Shown here piece by piece: positions 45,356-54,169 of a stretch of 64,000 nucleotides of DNA (position 1 is its first letter; each line of letters opens with the position of its first letter). Below the pieces are notes generated by a model. It was not told where the DNA came from, did no database searches, and worked only from the letters and a program-made list of their open reading frames with translations. Position numbers and translations under genes: made by a program. The stretch is from JAIUNP01 sp020161975 (GTDB lineage: Bacteria > Pseudomonadota > Alphaproteobacteria > Rhizobiales > Beijerinckiaceae). The stretch lies in the NCBI GenBank assembly GCA_036745275.1, contig DAIOGK010000018.1:17016-81015 (forward strand), written 5' to 3'.

Positions 45356-45402
45356 GGGCGAAGCGCACCGGCAGAGCCGGTGGGTGCCGCCGTGGCGGCC
45401 CC

Positions 45403-45477
45403 GGGCGGGTAGCTCAGTGGTAGAGCACGTGACTTTTAATCATGTGGTCGAGGGTTCGATCCCCTCCCCGCTCACCA
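45403..45477 (+). tRNA. tRNA-Lys (anticodon TTT)
   Basis: A full cloverleaf of 75 bases including an encoded CCA. The acceptor is GGGCGGG / CCCGCTC (one G:U pair), followed by TA, the D arm GCTC...GAGC, the anticodon arm CGTGA / TCATG with loop CTTTTAA (TTT at 45435-45437), a 5-base variable loop and the T arm GAGGG-TTCGATC-CCCTC. The discriminator base is A. It has no adjacent tRNA or integrase. Confidence 0.97.
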
Positions 45478-45525
45478 ATTTCCGGAAATCCGAACAGAAC
45501 GCTTGATTGCCGGCAAATCAAATCG

Positions 45526-45553
45526 TCAAATGGCCTGAACCGGAGCCATTTGA
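45526..45553 (+). promoter_or_regulatory. inverted repeat spanning the ribosome-binding site of the next gene
   Basis: A perfect 9-bp inverted repeat (TCAAATGGC / GCCATTTGA) with a 10-base loop ends on the first base of the start codon at 45553. The GGAG ribosome-binding sequence (45542-45545) is in the loop and the first stem base. If the RNA folds, ribosome access would be affected. Confidence 0.5.
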
Positions 45554-46332
45554 TGACTGACATTTCCCTTCGCCTTGCTGCTGCCCAAACCATTGCACGC
45601 GATCTCGGGGCGCTCGCGATGAGCTATTTCACCGACCGGACGAAGCTCGGCACGTCCATGAAAGGCGCGCAGGACTGGCTGACCGTCGCTGACGGCACGG
45701 TCGAGGCAACATTCCGTACGCGGATTGCCGAACTCTTCCCCGATGATTCGGTCATGGGCGAGGAACAGGGCGGCGGCGCATCCGACCGGCTGTGGATCAT
45801 CGACCCCATCGACGGCACCGCGAACTTCGCGCACGGCGACCGGCAATGGTGCATTTCCATCGGCTTTCTCGCCAATGGCCGGCCCGAATTCGGCATTCTC
45901 TATGCCCCGGCTCTGGATGAGTTCTTCATGGGCCGGCGCGGCCATGGCGCGAGCCTCAACGGCAAGCCGATCCGTGTGGCGGATACGGCCAGCATCAGCC
46001 AGTCCTCGCTGGAAATCGGCTGGTCGAATCGCCGCCCGCTTGACGAGTATCTCGACCGGGTGCGGCGCTGCTTCCAGGCCGGCGCTTCGGTCAAGCGCGC
46101 AGCCTCGGGCGCCATGGGCCTTGCCTACTGCGCCTGCGGTCGCACGGATGGCTATGCAGAAAGCCATATCAACGCCTGGGATGTCGCAGCGGGCGTGGTG
46201 ATCGCTGCCGAGGCCGGTGCCTATGTCAACGATTTCTTCGCCAGCGCCACAGCCCTGAAGAACGGCAATCCAATTATTGCGCTGGCACCAGGGATCGTGG
46301 ATGAGGGGCGACGTCTTCTGGCGCTGGATTGA
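45553..46332 (+). CDS. inositol monophosphatase family protein
   Basis: A 259-residue Mg-dependent phosphatase of the IMPase superfamily (relatives include SuhB, CysQ and histidinol-phosphatase HisN). Metal-binding motifs: GEEQGG near residue 73, WIIDPIDGTANFAHG near 85 and INAWDVAAGVVIAAEAGA near 205. The substrate cannot be fixed from these motifs. The ATG at 45553 with GGAG 7 bases upstream is the start; an earlier in-frame codon lies inside the tRNA. The gene stands alone on the + strand and converges on the phytoene-synthase-like gene. Confidence 0.92.
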   Translation: MTDISLRLAAAQTIARDLGALAMSYFTDRTKLGTSMKGAQDWLTVADGTVEATFRTRIAELFPDDSVMGEEQGGGASDRLWIIDPIDGTANFAHGDRQWCISIGFLANGRPEFGILYAPALDEFFMGRRGHGASLNGKPIRVADTASISQSSLEIGWSNRRPLDEYLDRVRRCFQAGASVKRAASGAMGLAYCACGRTDGYAESHINAWDVAAGVVIAAEAGAYVNDFFASATALKNGNPIIALAPGIVDEGRRLLALD

Positions 46333-46347
46333 GCGGCGCCGGTCGCG

Positions 46348-47214
46348 TCAGGCGCAGCCCGCCCGGCGCGCCTGACGCCAGAACACCCACAGCTTACGCA
46401 GGCGGGACAGATCAACCCGCCGCTCGAACGGGTTGCCTGTGCCGCGTGCCAAGGCATCAAGATAGGGCTGCACCAGCGCAATCGGAAGGAAGGCCGGAGC
46501 GCTTTGCGGCGTCACCGCACCGATATGCCGGCGCGTTTCGGCAAGGTGATGCCTGGCGCGATTCACCACCTCCGCCAGCGCCGCCCTGAGTGCCGGACTG
46601 TCGCGCCCGGCGCGGATATCCGCCGCTTCGACGCCGTGCTGGCTGAGAACCTCCGCCGGCGGCACGAACACCTGCCCCTGCCGCGCCTGCCATGGGAAGG
46701 CGCGCAACAGCCCTGTCAGCGCATAGGCAACGCCGGCATGGCCAGCCGCATCCACACCAGCTGCCTCCCGGCCCTGGTTCAGCACCAGCGTCGCAAGACG
46801 GATCAGGGCAGAAGAGGTTTCACCGCAATAACCCTCAAGATCAAGCCATGTCGGCATCGGGTCGTCGTAGAGGTCAAAGGTCCGCGCCTCGATCAGATCG
46901 AGAAACGCCTGCACCGGCAACGAGAAGCGCGCGATGGTGTCCATCAATGCGCGGGCCAGCGGATGGTCGGCAGCCTCCCCCGCACGCGCGCCGCTCAGCA
47001 CTTCGCGCCACCACTGATACCGGATTTCCCCCGGCAGAACATCACGGACCACGGACCGGACGCGCGCGACATCGGCGCTGAAGGCATAAATTGCAAAAAG
47101 ATGCGGCTGGCTCACTGCCGGCGCAAACAGCGTCGCAAGATAACGGTCAGGGTCAAGATCGCGCACATGCGCCAGCGCTGCGGCATAGGCATCATCAGGC
47201 GCAGTGCCAGCCAT
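46348..47214 (-). CDS. squalene/phytoene synthase-fold protein, NDUFAF6-like
   Basis: A 288-residue protein of the trans-isoprenyl synthase fold. True phytoene synthases have two Asp-rich motifs. Here the first site reads FSADVARVR without a DxxxD, and the second reads DLEGYCGETSSALIRL, so catalysis is doubtful. This is the pattern of the mitochondrial complex I assembly factor NDUFAF6 and its alphaproteobacterial homologues. It overlaps the end of the Mth938/NDUFAF3-like gene by one base and is the last gene behind secDF. No carotenoid or hopanoid synthesis gene is adjacent. A role in complex I assembly is inference. Confidence 0.8.
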   Translation of the reverse strand: MAGTAPDDAYAAALAHVRDLDPDRYLATLFAPAVSQPHLFAIYAFSADVARVRSVVRDVLPGEIRYQWWREVLSGARAGEAADHPLARALMDTIARFSLPVQAFLDLIEARTFDLYDDPMPTWLDLEGYCGETSSALIRLATLVLNQGREAAGVDAAGHAGVAYALTGLLRAFPWQARQGQVFVPPAEVLSQHGVEAADIRAGRDSPALRAALAEVVNRARHHLAETRRHIGAVTPQSAPAFLPIALVQPYLDALARGTGNPFERRVDLSRLRKLWVFWRQARRAGCA

Positions 47215-47594
47215 CAGGGCACCGCTACCAGCGCCGCCGCGACCTTCCGGCCCTCGTCAAGCAGGATGTTATAGGTCTGCGTGGCCGATGAAGTCGACAT
47301 CGCCTCAAAGCGGATGCCATCATCCCGGAGGGCGCGGGCAAGCGCCGGCGATAGCGGCTCGAACCGTGCGCCGGTGCCGATCAGCAGGAAATCGAACCCC
47401 TCGCGCTCTGACAGAGCTTGCGCCAGCGCGTCCCACGTCACATCCGCCATTCCTGCAACCGGCCAGGCATGTATGCCGGACGGCAACGCCAGAATGGCTC
47501 CGATGTGGCTCATGCCCGCAAAGAGAAAGCCGCCCTTGCCGATGGCCTCGATGGCGTGCCGGCCCGGCGCAAACCCCTGCCCCGGCGCGGCCAT
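47214..47594 (-). CDS. Mth938 domain (DUF498), NDUFAF3-like protein
   Basis: A 126-residue single Mth938 domain. The family's mitochondrial member NDUFAF3 is a complex I assembly factor. The central DFLLIGTGARFEPL and the later block DGIRFEAMSTSSATQTYNIL are the recognisable parts. The start ATG is one base after the secF stop, so translation is coupled to the Sec translocon genes, the context in which this family is usually found in alphaproteobacteria. Confidence 0.88.
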   Translation of the reverse strand: MAAPGQGFAPGRHAIEAIGKGGFLFAGMSHIGAILALPSGIHAWPVAGMADVTWDALAQALSEREGFDFLLIGTGARFEPLSPALARALRDDGIRFEAMSTSSATQTYNILLDEGRKVAAALVAVP

Positions 47595-47595
47595 A

Positions 47596-48540
47596 TCAAG
47601 CCGCCTTTGCCTTGGCCTCGTCCTTCGCGGCCTTCGGCTCGTCGCCGCCGACCTTGAGGCCGAGGTAGATCAGCACAGGCGCGGCAATGAAGATCGACGA
47701 ATAGGTGCCAACGATCACACCGACGAACATCGCCCACGAGAAGGACGAAATGACATTGCCGCCGAAAATCACCAGCGCGAGCAGCGACAGCATGGCCGTG
47801 AAGGAGACAAGGAAGGTTCGTGCCAGCGTCTGATTGATCGCGAGATCCAGCAATTCGTTGATCGGCATCTTCTTGTAGCGGCGCAGCAGTTCGCGAATTC
47901 GGTCGAACACGACAACCGTATCGTTCACCGAATAGCCGACTATCGTCAGGATCGCCGCGATGGAGGTCGAATTGAACTCGATCTGGCTGACTAAATAAAA
48001 GCCGATGATCATCATCAGATCGTGCAGAGTCGCGATGACCGCGCCTACCGCAAACTGCCACTCGAACCTAAACCAGAGGTAGATCAGCACGCCGATGATC
48101 GAAGCGACCACGCCGAGCGTGCCAGCCTGCACCAGTTCGCCCGAAATGCGCGGCCCCACAACCTCGACGCGGCGGAAGTCGAAATCGTTCTGGAATGCGG
48201 CGCGCGACTTCTCGACGACAACCTGCTGGCCCTTGTCACCACCCGGCTGGAGCGGGAAGCGCAGCGAGACTTCGGCCGCCTCCTTGAACTCCTGCACTTC
48301 AACCTCGCCGAGGTGAAGCTGTTCGGCCATCGTGCGCACCTTGGCGACATCAACCTGCCCGGACTTCGCTCGCATTTCAACGAGCGTGCCGCCGGTGAAA
48401 TCGATGCCGAAGTTCATGTTCACAGTGAAGAACAGAACGATCGTGATGACCGACAGCAGGGCCGACAGCGGGAAGCTGATGCGCCGCCACGCCATGAACG
48501 GAAACTTGGTGCCGTCGGGGATGATGCGGAGGAGTTTCAT
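47596..48540 (-). CDS. secF: protein translocase subunit SecF
   Basis: RND-superfamily partner of SecD that uses the proton motive force to help pull proteins through SecYEG. The 314-residue protein has six transmembrane helices with a large periplasmic domain after the first (about 45-150). GIDFTGGTLVEMR near residue 48 and the block YSVNDTVVVFDRIRE near 215 are diagnostic. It begins 10 bases after secD, and the chain continues to Mth938. Confidence 0.96.
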   Translation of the reverse strand: MKLLRIIPDGTKFPFMAWRRISFPLSALLSVITIVLFFTVNMNFGIDFTGGTLVEMRAKSGQVDVAKVRTMAEQLHLGEVEVQEFKEAAEVSLRFPLQPGGDKGQQVVVEKSRAAFQNDFDFRRVEVVGPRISGELVQAGTLGVVASIIGVLIYLWFRFEWQFAVGAVIATLHDLMMIIGFYLVSQIEFNSTSIAAILTIVGYSVNDTVVVFDRIRELLRRYKKMPINELLDLAINQTLARTFLVSFTAMLSLLALVIFGGNVISSFSWAMFVGVIVGTYSSIFIAAPVLIYLGLKVGGDEPKAAKDEAKAKAA

Positions 48541-48550
48541 ATCCGGCTCC

Positions 48551-50152
48551 TCAGAACGGAATGGTCTTGGGCTTGGCCCAGCGATACCAGAGCGCGATCA
48601 TCATGCGCGTCATGGTCACTGCGGTCACAACCGTGGTGATGATGCCCATGATCATGGTCACGGCGAAACCGCGCACAGGCCCAGAGCCGAGGAAGTAGAG
48701 GATCGCCGCCGCGATGAACATCGTCGAGTTGGAATCGATGATGGTCGCCATGGCCCGGTTGAAGCCGGCCTCCAGCGAGGCGACCAGCGAACGTCCGAGA
48801 TGGCTTTCCTCGCGAATGCGCTCGTAAATCAGCACGTTCGCATCCACCGCCGTGCCGATGGTGAGCACGATGCCGGCGATACCAGGCAGCGTCAGCGTGG
48901 CGCCAATCTTGGTCATCAGCGCGAAGATCAGCAGGATGTGGATGATCAGCGCGATATTGGCGAAAATGCCGAACAGGCCATAGGTCGCGATCATGAAGAA
49001 GGCGACAAGCCCGCCGGCGACATAGGCCGCCTTCTTGCCCGCATCGATCGAATCCTGGCCCAGTCCGGGGCCAACCGTCCGTTCCTCGACGATGGTGAAG
49101 GCTGCCGGCAGTGCGCCGGAGCGCAGGAGGATCGCGAGGCGATTGGCCGATTCCACCGTGAAGTTTCCGGAAATCTGCCCCTGCCCGCCCAGGATCGGGC
49201 TGAGAATGCGCGGCGCCGAAATGATCTTGTTATCGAGAATGATGGCGAAGGGCTTGCCAACGTTTTCCTGCGTCACCTGCCCGAACTTGCGCGCGCCGGT
49301 TACATTGAAGCGGAAGTTGACGATGGGCTGGCCAGAGCGCTGGTCAAAGCCCGGCTCAGCCGAGGTCAGGTCCGCGCCATCCACCATCACGCGGCGCTCG
49401 ACCTGCATCGGGCCGCCCTCTTCCGACGGCAACGTCTCGACTTCCGCCGGATTTGCGCCGGGTTCCGCCACCAGGCGGAACTCCAGCTTGGCGACCTTGC
49501 CGAGAATTTCGCGCAGTTCGCTGGAATCCTGAAGTCCCGGAACCTGGATGAGCACGCGGTCGATTCCCTGCCGCTGGATCGAAATCTCGCGGGTGCCTTC
49601 AGGATCGACGCGACGGCGGAACACATCCAGCGACTGATCTACCGCGCGACGAACCTTGTCGTTGATACCCGCTTCCGTGAAGGTGAGGGTGACAAGATCG
49701 CCCTGCTCGGTCACGTCGATATTGCGCACACCCGTGCCGAGGCGCGCCGGATCGACCGGCTGCGAAAGGTCCTTCAGCTTGGGCAGGATCTTCGCCCGGT
49801 CTTCCGGGTTGGGAATGCGCACGGCGGCGCCGCGCGGCTGTGCCGGAACGCCCCCCGTCGGCGCCACGCGCGCCTCGCGGAAGATGCCACGAATATCGGC
49901 CTGCAACTGCTGCACCTGCTGCCGGATCAGCGCGGCCTGATCGACTTCCAGAACCACATGGGTGCCGCCCTGAAGGTCCAGCCCCAGCGGAATGCCCTTG
50001 TAGGGGATCAGCCAGCGCGGCACCCAGGCGGGAAATGCCTTCTCGATTGCGTCACGCGTGCTTTGGGGCAGCGCGCTCGGCAGCGAATAGAGGATGCTCC
50101 CGATCACCAGGGCGAGAACCGCCAGTGTCTTGAGCCTTGAAAAGCGCAGCAT
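48551..50152 (-). CDS. secD: protein translocase subunit SecD
   Basis: Large membrane subunit of the SecDF complex. The 533-residue protein has one N-terminal helix, the GLDLQGGTHVVLEVD block near residue 57, a periplasmic P1 region to about 340, then five helices with GTAVDANVLIYERIREE near 430, which includes the conserved Asp used in proton transfer. yajC lies 141 bases upstream on the same strand, a wider spacing than usual; that gap holds no obvious gene. Confidence 0.96.
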   Translation of the reverse strand: MLRFSRLKTLAVLALVIGSILYSLPSALPQSTRDAIEKAFPAWVPRWLIPYKGIPLGLDLQGGTHVVLEVDQAALIRQQVQQLQADIRGIFREARVAPTGGVPAQPRGAAVRIPNPEDRAKILPKLKDLSQPVDPARLGTGVRNIDVTEQGDLVTLTFTEAGINDKVRRAVDQSLDVFRRRVDPEGTREISIQRQGIDRVLIQVPGLQDSSELREILGKVAKLEFRLVAEPGANPAEVETLPSEEGGPMQVERRVMVDGADLTSAEPGFDQRSGQPIVNFRFNVTGARKFGQVTQENVGKPFAIILDNKIISAPRILSPILGGQGQISGNFTVESANRLAILLRSGALPAAFTIVEERTVGPGLGQDSIDAGKKAAYVAGGLVAFFMIATYGLFGIFANIALIIHILLIFALMTKIGATLTLPGIAGIVLTIGTAVDANVLIYERIREESHLGRSLVASLEAGFNRAMATIIDSNSTMFIAAAILYFLGSGPVRGFAVTMIMGIITTVVTAVTMTRMMIALWYRWAKPKTIPF

Positions 50153-50293
50153 CGTGCGAAGGGTCCCGCTTGCCGGGGCACACCACGATCACGCCTTGCC
50201 GACGCATCACGAAACATGCCCCACATTGTAGATATCGATCACGTTTTCCGGATCTGATGTATCCACCAAACCCGGCGTGATCCGGCCGAAGCG

Positions 50294-50620
50294 TCAGCTT
50301 GCGACGGGCTCGGCCTTGTTACGCACATCGGAGATCATGCCGCGCACAACGCGCACCCGCACGTTGTCGGCAATCTCCACCTCGATCTCGCCATCATCGA
50401 TGACCTTCGTCACCTTGCCAATCATGCCTGAGGACATGACAACGGTGTCACCGCGCCGGATACCCTTGATCAGTTCCTGATGCTCGCGCACCCGCTTTTG
50501 CTGCGGGCGGATCAGCAGGAAATACATGATGATCAGGATGATCAGGAATGGCGCAAACTGGGCGATGAGATCGCCGGCGCCGGGGGTGCCTGCGGCCTGG
50601 GCAAATGCCGGAGTAATCAC
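50294..50620 (-). CDS. yajC: preprotein translocase subunit YajC
   Basis: Small single-helix accessory of the Sec translocon. The 108-residue protein has its transmembrane segment at about 23-39 (FLIILIIMYFLLIRPQQKR) followed by a cytoplasmic beta domain with GDTVVMSSGMIGKV. A good promoter lies 60 bases upstream. It heads the yajC-secD-secF unit. Confidence 0.95.
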   Translation of the reverse strand: MITPAFAQAAGTPGAGDLIAQFAPFLIILIIMYFLLIRPQQKRVREHQELIKGIRRGDTVVMSSGMIGKVTKVIDDGEIEVEIADNVRVRVVRGMISDVRNKAEPVAS

Positions 50621-50679
50621 GTCGAAACCTCTTTTCGTGGGACCGGTCCGGCGGCGCCGACGGTCAAAATTTGCGCGGG

Positions 50680-50707
50680 ACTATAGTGCCCGGCGCGCAT
50701 AAGGCAA
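50680..50707 (-). promoter_or_regulatory. putative sigma-70-type promoter of yajC
   Basis: On the - strand TTGCCT (-35) and TATAGT (-10) are separated by 16 bases, with the -10 about 60 bases upstream of the yajC start and just after the lolD stop. This is a sequence match only. Confidence 0.5.
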
Positions 50708-50719
50708 CCCTTGCTGCGT

Positions 50720-51400
50720 TCAGTCCATTTCCTCGATCTTGCCATCGCGAATTGTGACGCGACGGTCCATCCGGCGGGCAAGGTCAAGATTGTGCGTCGC
50801 CACCAGCCCCGCAAGGCGCGATTGCTTCACAATCGACATCAGCATGGTGAAAACATGGTCGGATGTCGCCGGATCGAGGTTCCCTGTCGGCTCATCCGCC
50901 AGCAGGAGGCGCGGCGCGTTCACAACCGCGCGGGCAATCGCCACGCGTTGCTGCTCGCCGCCAGACAACTCACCTGGCTGGTGATCGAGCCGCGGGCCAA
51001 GGCCGATGAAGCCGAGAATCTCGGAGGCGCGCGCGCGGGCCGTCGCCCGGTCCAGCCCTGCGATGATTTGCGGCATCATCACGTTCTCGACCGCCGTCAG
51101 TTCCGGCAGGAGGTGATGGAACTGATAGACAAACCCGAGTTCGGTGCGGCGCAGCCGCGTGCGGTCCTTGTCCGAAAGCGTACGGGTCGGCATCCCGCCC
51201 ACCAGAACCTCGCCACCGTCAGGCTTTTCGAGAAGGCCCGCGCAATGCAGCAGCGTCGATTTGCCGGTGCCGGACGGGGCGACCAGCGCCACCATTTCGC
51301 CCGGCCGCACGGTCAGGTTCGCATTCCTGAGCACGACAAGTTCAGCCTCGCCCTGGCGGTAGACGCGCTCGACATTCTGAAGTTCGAGGGCCGTCATCAT
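50720..51400 (-). CDS. lolD: lipoprotein-releasing ABC transporter ATP-binding protein LolD
   Basis: ATPase of the LolCDE-type complex that extracts lipoproteins from the inner membrane for delivery to the outer membrane. The 226-residue protein has Walker A (PSGTGKST, near residue 43), the signature LSGGEQQRVAIARA near 148 and Walker B LLLADEPTGNLD near 167. Its ATG overlaps the lolC stop (ATGATGA), giving translational coupling. The 61 codons upstream in the same frame lie in lolC and are rejected. Confidence 0.96.
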   Translation of the reverse strand: MMTALELQNVERVYRQGEAELVVLRNANLTVRPGEMVALVAPSGTGKSTLLHCAGLLEKPDGGEVLVGGMPTRTLSDKDRTRLRRTELGFVYQFHHLLPELTAVENVMMPQIIAGLDRATARARASEILGFIGLGPRLDHQPGELSGGEQQRVAIARAVVNAPRLLLADEPTGNLDPATSDHVFTMLMSIVKQSRLAGLVATHNLDLARRMDRRVTIRDGKIEEMD

Positions 51401-52689
51401 TCGCTCCGCAAGGCTTCGACAGGATCGAGCTTGGCCGCGCGCCAGGCCGGCGGCAGCGTCGCCAGCAGGGCGATCAGCAGCGACATGCCGACGATCAGCG
51501 ACACCTCCACTGGATCGATAATCGCTGGCAGCCTGTTGAGGTAATAAAGATCCGGCGGGAACAGCGGACGCGACAGCAACCACGAGAAGAACTGCCGGAT
51601 CGATTCGACGTTATGCGTCACGAGCAGCCCCAGCAGGAACCCCAGCGTCGTGCCGACAACACCGATTGCCGCCCCGGTGATGACAAAAATGCGCAGGATG
51701 GAGCCGCGCGTCGCGCCCATGGTGCGTAAAATCGCGATGCCGCGCGTCTTGTCGTTCACCAGCATGAACAGGCCGGAGATGATGTTGAAAGCCGCAACCA
51801 GCACGATCATCATCAGGATGACGAACATCATTGTGCGTTCCATTTCCAGCGCGCCGAAGAAGGTCGCGTTGCGGAAACGCCAGTCGGATAATGTGGCGAT
51901 GGGGCCGACCGCATGTTGCAGCGCCGGCAGCATCTGCTCGATGTCTTCGGGGTTCTGGATGAACACCTCGATGACGGACGCCTGATCCTCGCTGTCGAAA
52001 TAGATCTGCGATTCCTTGATCGGCATGAAGATGAAGCCGGCATCGAACTCGCTCATGCCGACCTCGAACACCGCCGCCACCTCATAGGCCTTCTGGCGCG
52101 GCGCCATGCCGAAGGGGGTCGATGGTCCCTTGGGGCTGAGCAAGCGCACCTTGTCGCCCACACCCACATTGAGGTGCTGCGCCATGCGCTTGCCAATGGC
52201 GATGCCCTCGCTCGCATCGAAACCGTCGAGCGTCCCCTCCTTCAAATTGCCCGAGATCGAGCGCATCTTCTTGAGGTTATCTTCCGAAAGGCCGCGCACC
52301 AGCGCACCCGTGGATGCGCTCTGCGAGGCAGCAAGCACCTGCCCTTCCACCAGCGGCGCAGCGATGGTGACACCCTTCACGCCCTGAATGCGGCGCGCGA
52401 TCGCATCGTAGTCGGTCATCGGTTGGCCAAGCGGCTGCACGAAGACGTGGCCGTTCACCCCGAGAATTTTGCCGATCAGTTCCTTGCGGAAGCCGCCCAT
52501 CACGCTCATCACCACGATCAGCGTGGCGACCCCCAGCATGATGCCGAGGAACGAGAAGATGGCGATAACCGAGATGAAACCCTGCCGGCGCCGCGCGCGA
52601 AGGTAGCGCCAGGCCAGCATCCACTCGAAGGACGAAAAGAGTTTACCAACCCAGCCGGTCGCCCCGGCGGATACCGCCGCCGCGCTCAT
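51397..52689 (-). CDS. lolC: lipoprotein-releasing ABC transporter permease LolC/LolE
   Basis: MacB/FtsX-fold permease of the lipoprotein release complex. The 430-residue protein has one N-terminal transmembrane helix, a large periplasmic domain (about 65-270) and three C-terminal helices, beginning near MMFVILMMIVLVAAFN. RGIAILRTMGATRGSI is the coupling segment typical of LolC/E. Only one permease gene is present, as in many alphaproteobacteria, so it probably acts as a homodimer (the LolF type). It overlaps proS by four bases (ATGA). Confidence 0.94.
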   Translation of the reverse strand: MSAAAVSAGATGWVGKLFSSFEWMLAWRYLRARRRQGFISVIAIFSFLGIMLGVATLIVVMSVMGGFRKELIGKILGVNGHVFVQPLGQPMTDYDAIARRIQGVKGVTIAAPLVEGQVLAASQSASTGALVRGLSEDNLKKMRSISGNLKEGTLDGFDASEGIAIGKRMAQHLNVGVGDKVRLLSPKGPSTPFGMAPRQKAYEVAAVFEVGMSEFDAGFIFMPIKESQIYFDSEDQASVIEVFIQNPEDIEQMLPALQHAVGPIATLSDWRFRNATFFGALEMERTMMFVILMMIVLVAAFNIISGLFMLVNDKTRGIAILRTMGATRGSILRIFVITGAAIGVVGTTLGFLLGLLVTHNVESIRQFFSWLLSRPLFPPDLYYLNRLPAIIDPVEVSLIVGMSLLIALLATLPPAWRAAKLDPVEALRSE

Positions 52690-54008
52690 GCGGTCAACCG
52701 GGCAACGGCATCGACCGGGCTGAGAAGTTCGCGCTCACCCGTTGCGCGGCGCTTCAGTTCCACCTTGCCTTCGGCCAGGCTCTTCGGCCCCACCATCAGC
52801 TGCCACGGCAGACCGATGACATCAGCGGTGGCGAACTTGCCGCCCGGCCGCTCGTCGCGATCATCATAAAGAACATCGACACCCTTGGCCGAGAGTTTGG
52901 CGTAAAGATCGGCGCAGGCCGCATCAACCGCGCTGTCGCCCTGCCGGAGGTTCAGCAGCGCCACCTTGAACGGCGCGATCTCATCCGGCCAGACGATGCC
53001 CTGCTCGTCGTGGCTGGCCTCGATGGCGGCAGCGACAACACGGCTCGGCCCGATGCCGTAAGACCCCATATGCACAGTGTGCTCCTTGCCGTCCGGCCCG
53101 TTGACCACAGCGCGCATCGGCTCGGAATACTTCGTGCCGAAATAGAAGATATGGCCCACCTCGATGCCGCGCGCCGAAACCCGGCGATCCGCCGGAATGG
53201 CGTCATAGGCAGCCGCATCGTGCATTTCGGAAGTGGCTGCATAAAGCGAAGTCCACTTGTCGACTGTGGCCTGAATCCCGGCGATGTCGTCGAAATTCGT
53301 GTCCGCCGGCGGCACCGCGAAGTCGAGGTAGTCCTTGTGGCAGAACACCTCAGATTCGCCGGTCGAGGCCAGCACGATGAATTCGTGGGAAAGGTCACCG
53401 CCGATCGGCCCGGTGTCGGCGCGCATCGGAATCGACTTCAGCCCAAGACGCTGGAAGGTGCGCAGATAGGCAACGAACATCTTGTTATAGGCATGGCGCG
53501 CACCGGCCTGGTCGAGATCGAAGGAATAGGCGTCCTTCATCAGGAACTCGCGGCTGCGCATGACGCCGAAGCGCGGGCGCACCTCGTCCCGGAACTTCCA
53601 CTGAAGGTGATAGAGGTTCAGCGGCAGGTCTTTGTAGGAGCGCACATAGGCCCGGAAAATCTCGGTGATCATCTCCTCATTGGTCGGGCCGAACAGCATC
53701 TCGCGCTCGTGCCTGTCCTTGATGCGGAGCATCTCCTTGCCATAGGCGTCATAGCGCCCGCTTTCGCGCCAAAGGTCTGCCGACTGGATCGTCGGCATCA
53801 GGAGTTCGATGGCACCGGAGCGGTTCTGCTCCTCGCGGATCACCGCGCAAACCTTGTTCAGCACGCGCAGGCCCAGCGGCAGCCAGGCATAGATGCCGGC
53901 GCTTTCCTGCCGGATCATGCCGGCCCGCAGCATCAGACGATGCGAAACGATCTCTGCTTCTTTCGGCGTTTCACGCAGGATGGGCAGAAAGTAACGGGAC
54001 AGGCGCAT
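52686..54008 (-). CDS. proS: prolyl-tRNA synthetase (short, editing-domain-less)
   Basis: Class II synthetase that charges tRNA-Pro. The 440-residue length is well below the roughly 570 residues of E. coli ProS and lacks the INS editing domain, as is typical of alphaproteobacteria, so mischarged Ala-tRNA-Pro must be cleared by a separate protein if at all. Motif 1 is near the N-terminus, motif 2 is FRDEVRPRFGVMRSREFLMKD near 140, and motif 3 is SYGIGPSRVVAA near 320. It heads proS-lolC-lolD and has a recognisable promoter. Confidence 0.96.
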   Translation of the reverse strand: MRLSRYFLPILRETPKEAEIVSHRLMLRAGMIRQESAGIYAWLPLGLRVLNKVCAVIREEQNRSGAIELLMPTIQSADLWRESGRYDAYGKEMLRIKDRHEREMLFGPTNEEMITEIFRAYVRSYKDLPLNLYHLQWKFRDEVRPRFGVMRSREFLMKDAYSFDLDQAGARHAYNKMFVAYLRTFQRLGLKSIPMRADTGPIGGDLSHEFIVLASTGESEVFCHKDYLDFAVPPADTNFDDIAGIQATVDKWTSLYAATSEMHDAAAYDAIPADRRVSARGIEVGHIFYFGTKYSEPMRAVVNGPDGKEHTVHMGSYGIGPSRVVAAAIEASHDEQGIVWPDEIAPFKVALLNLRQGDSAVDAACADLYAKLSAKGVDVLYDDRDERPGGKFATADVIGLPWQLMVGPKSLAEGKVELKRRATGERELLSPVDAVARLTA

Positions 54009-54065
54009 GGAAAATCCGGATTTTGGCAGCGATTCGCTTCGGGCGGCGCAACAACGCGCGACTGT

Positions 54066-54094
54066 TTAAAAGCGGATTGAGGCGGAAAACACAA
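54066..54094 (-). promoter_or_regulatory. putative promoter of proS-lolC-lolD
   Basis: On the - strand TTGTGT (-35) and TTTTAA (-10) are 17 bases apart. The -10 ends 57 bases upstream of the proS start. This is a sequence match only. Confidence 0.45.
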
Positions 54095-54169
54095 GCGCTC
54101 GTCGCAAATGCCAAAAAAATCGGCAAACTGGCAAAAATATGCGTGACTCGCATTGCCACCTTCGTTACA

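Noticed and set aside
45358..45402. GC-rich hairpins just upstream of tRNA-Lys
   Set aside because: Short stems (CACCGGC/GCCGGTG and GCCGCC/GGCGGC) are common by chance at this GC content and give no clear function; they are probably tRNA leader sequence.
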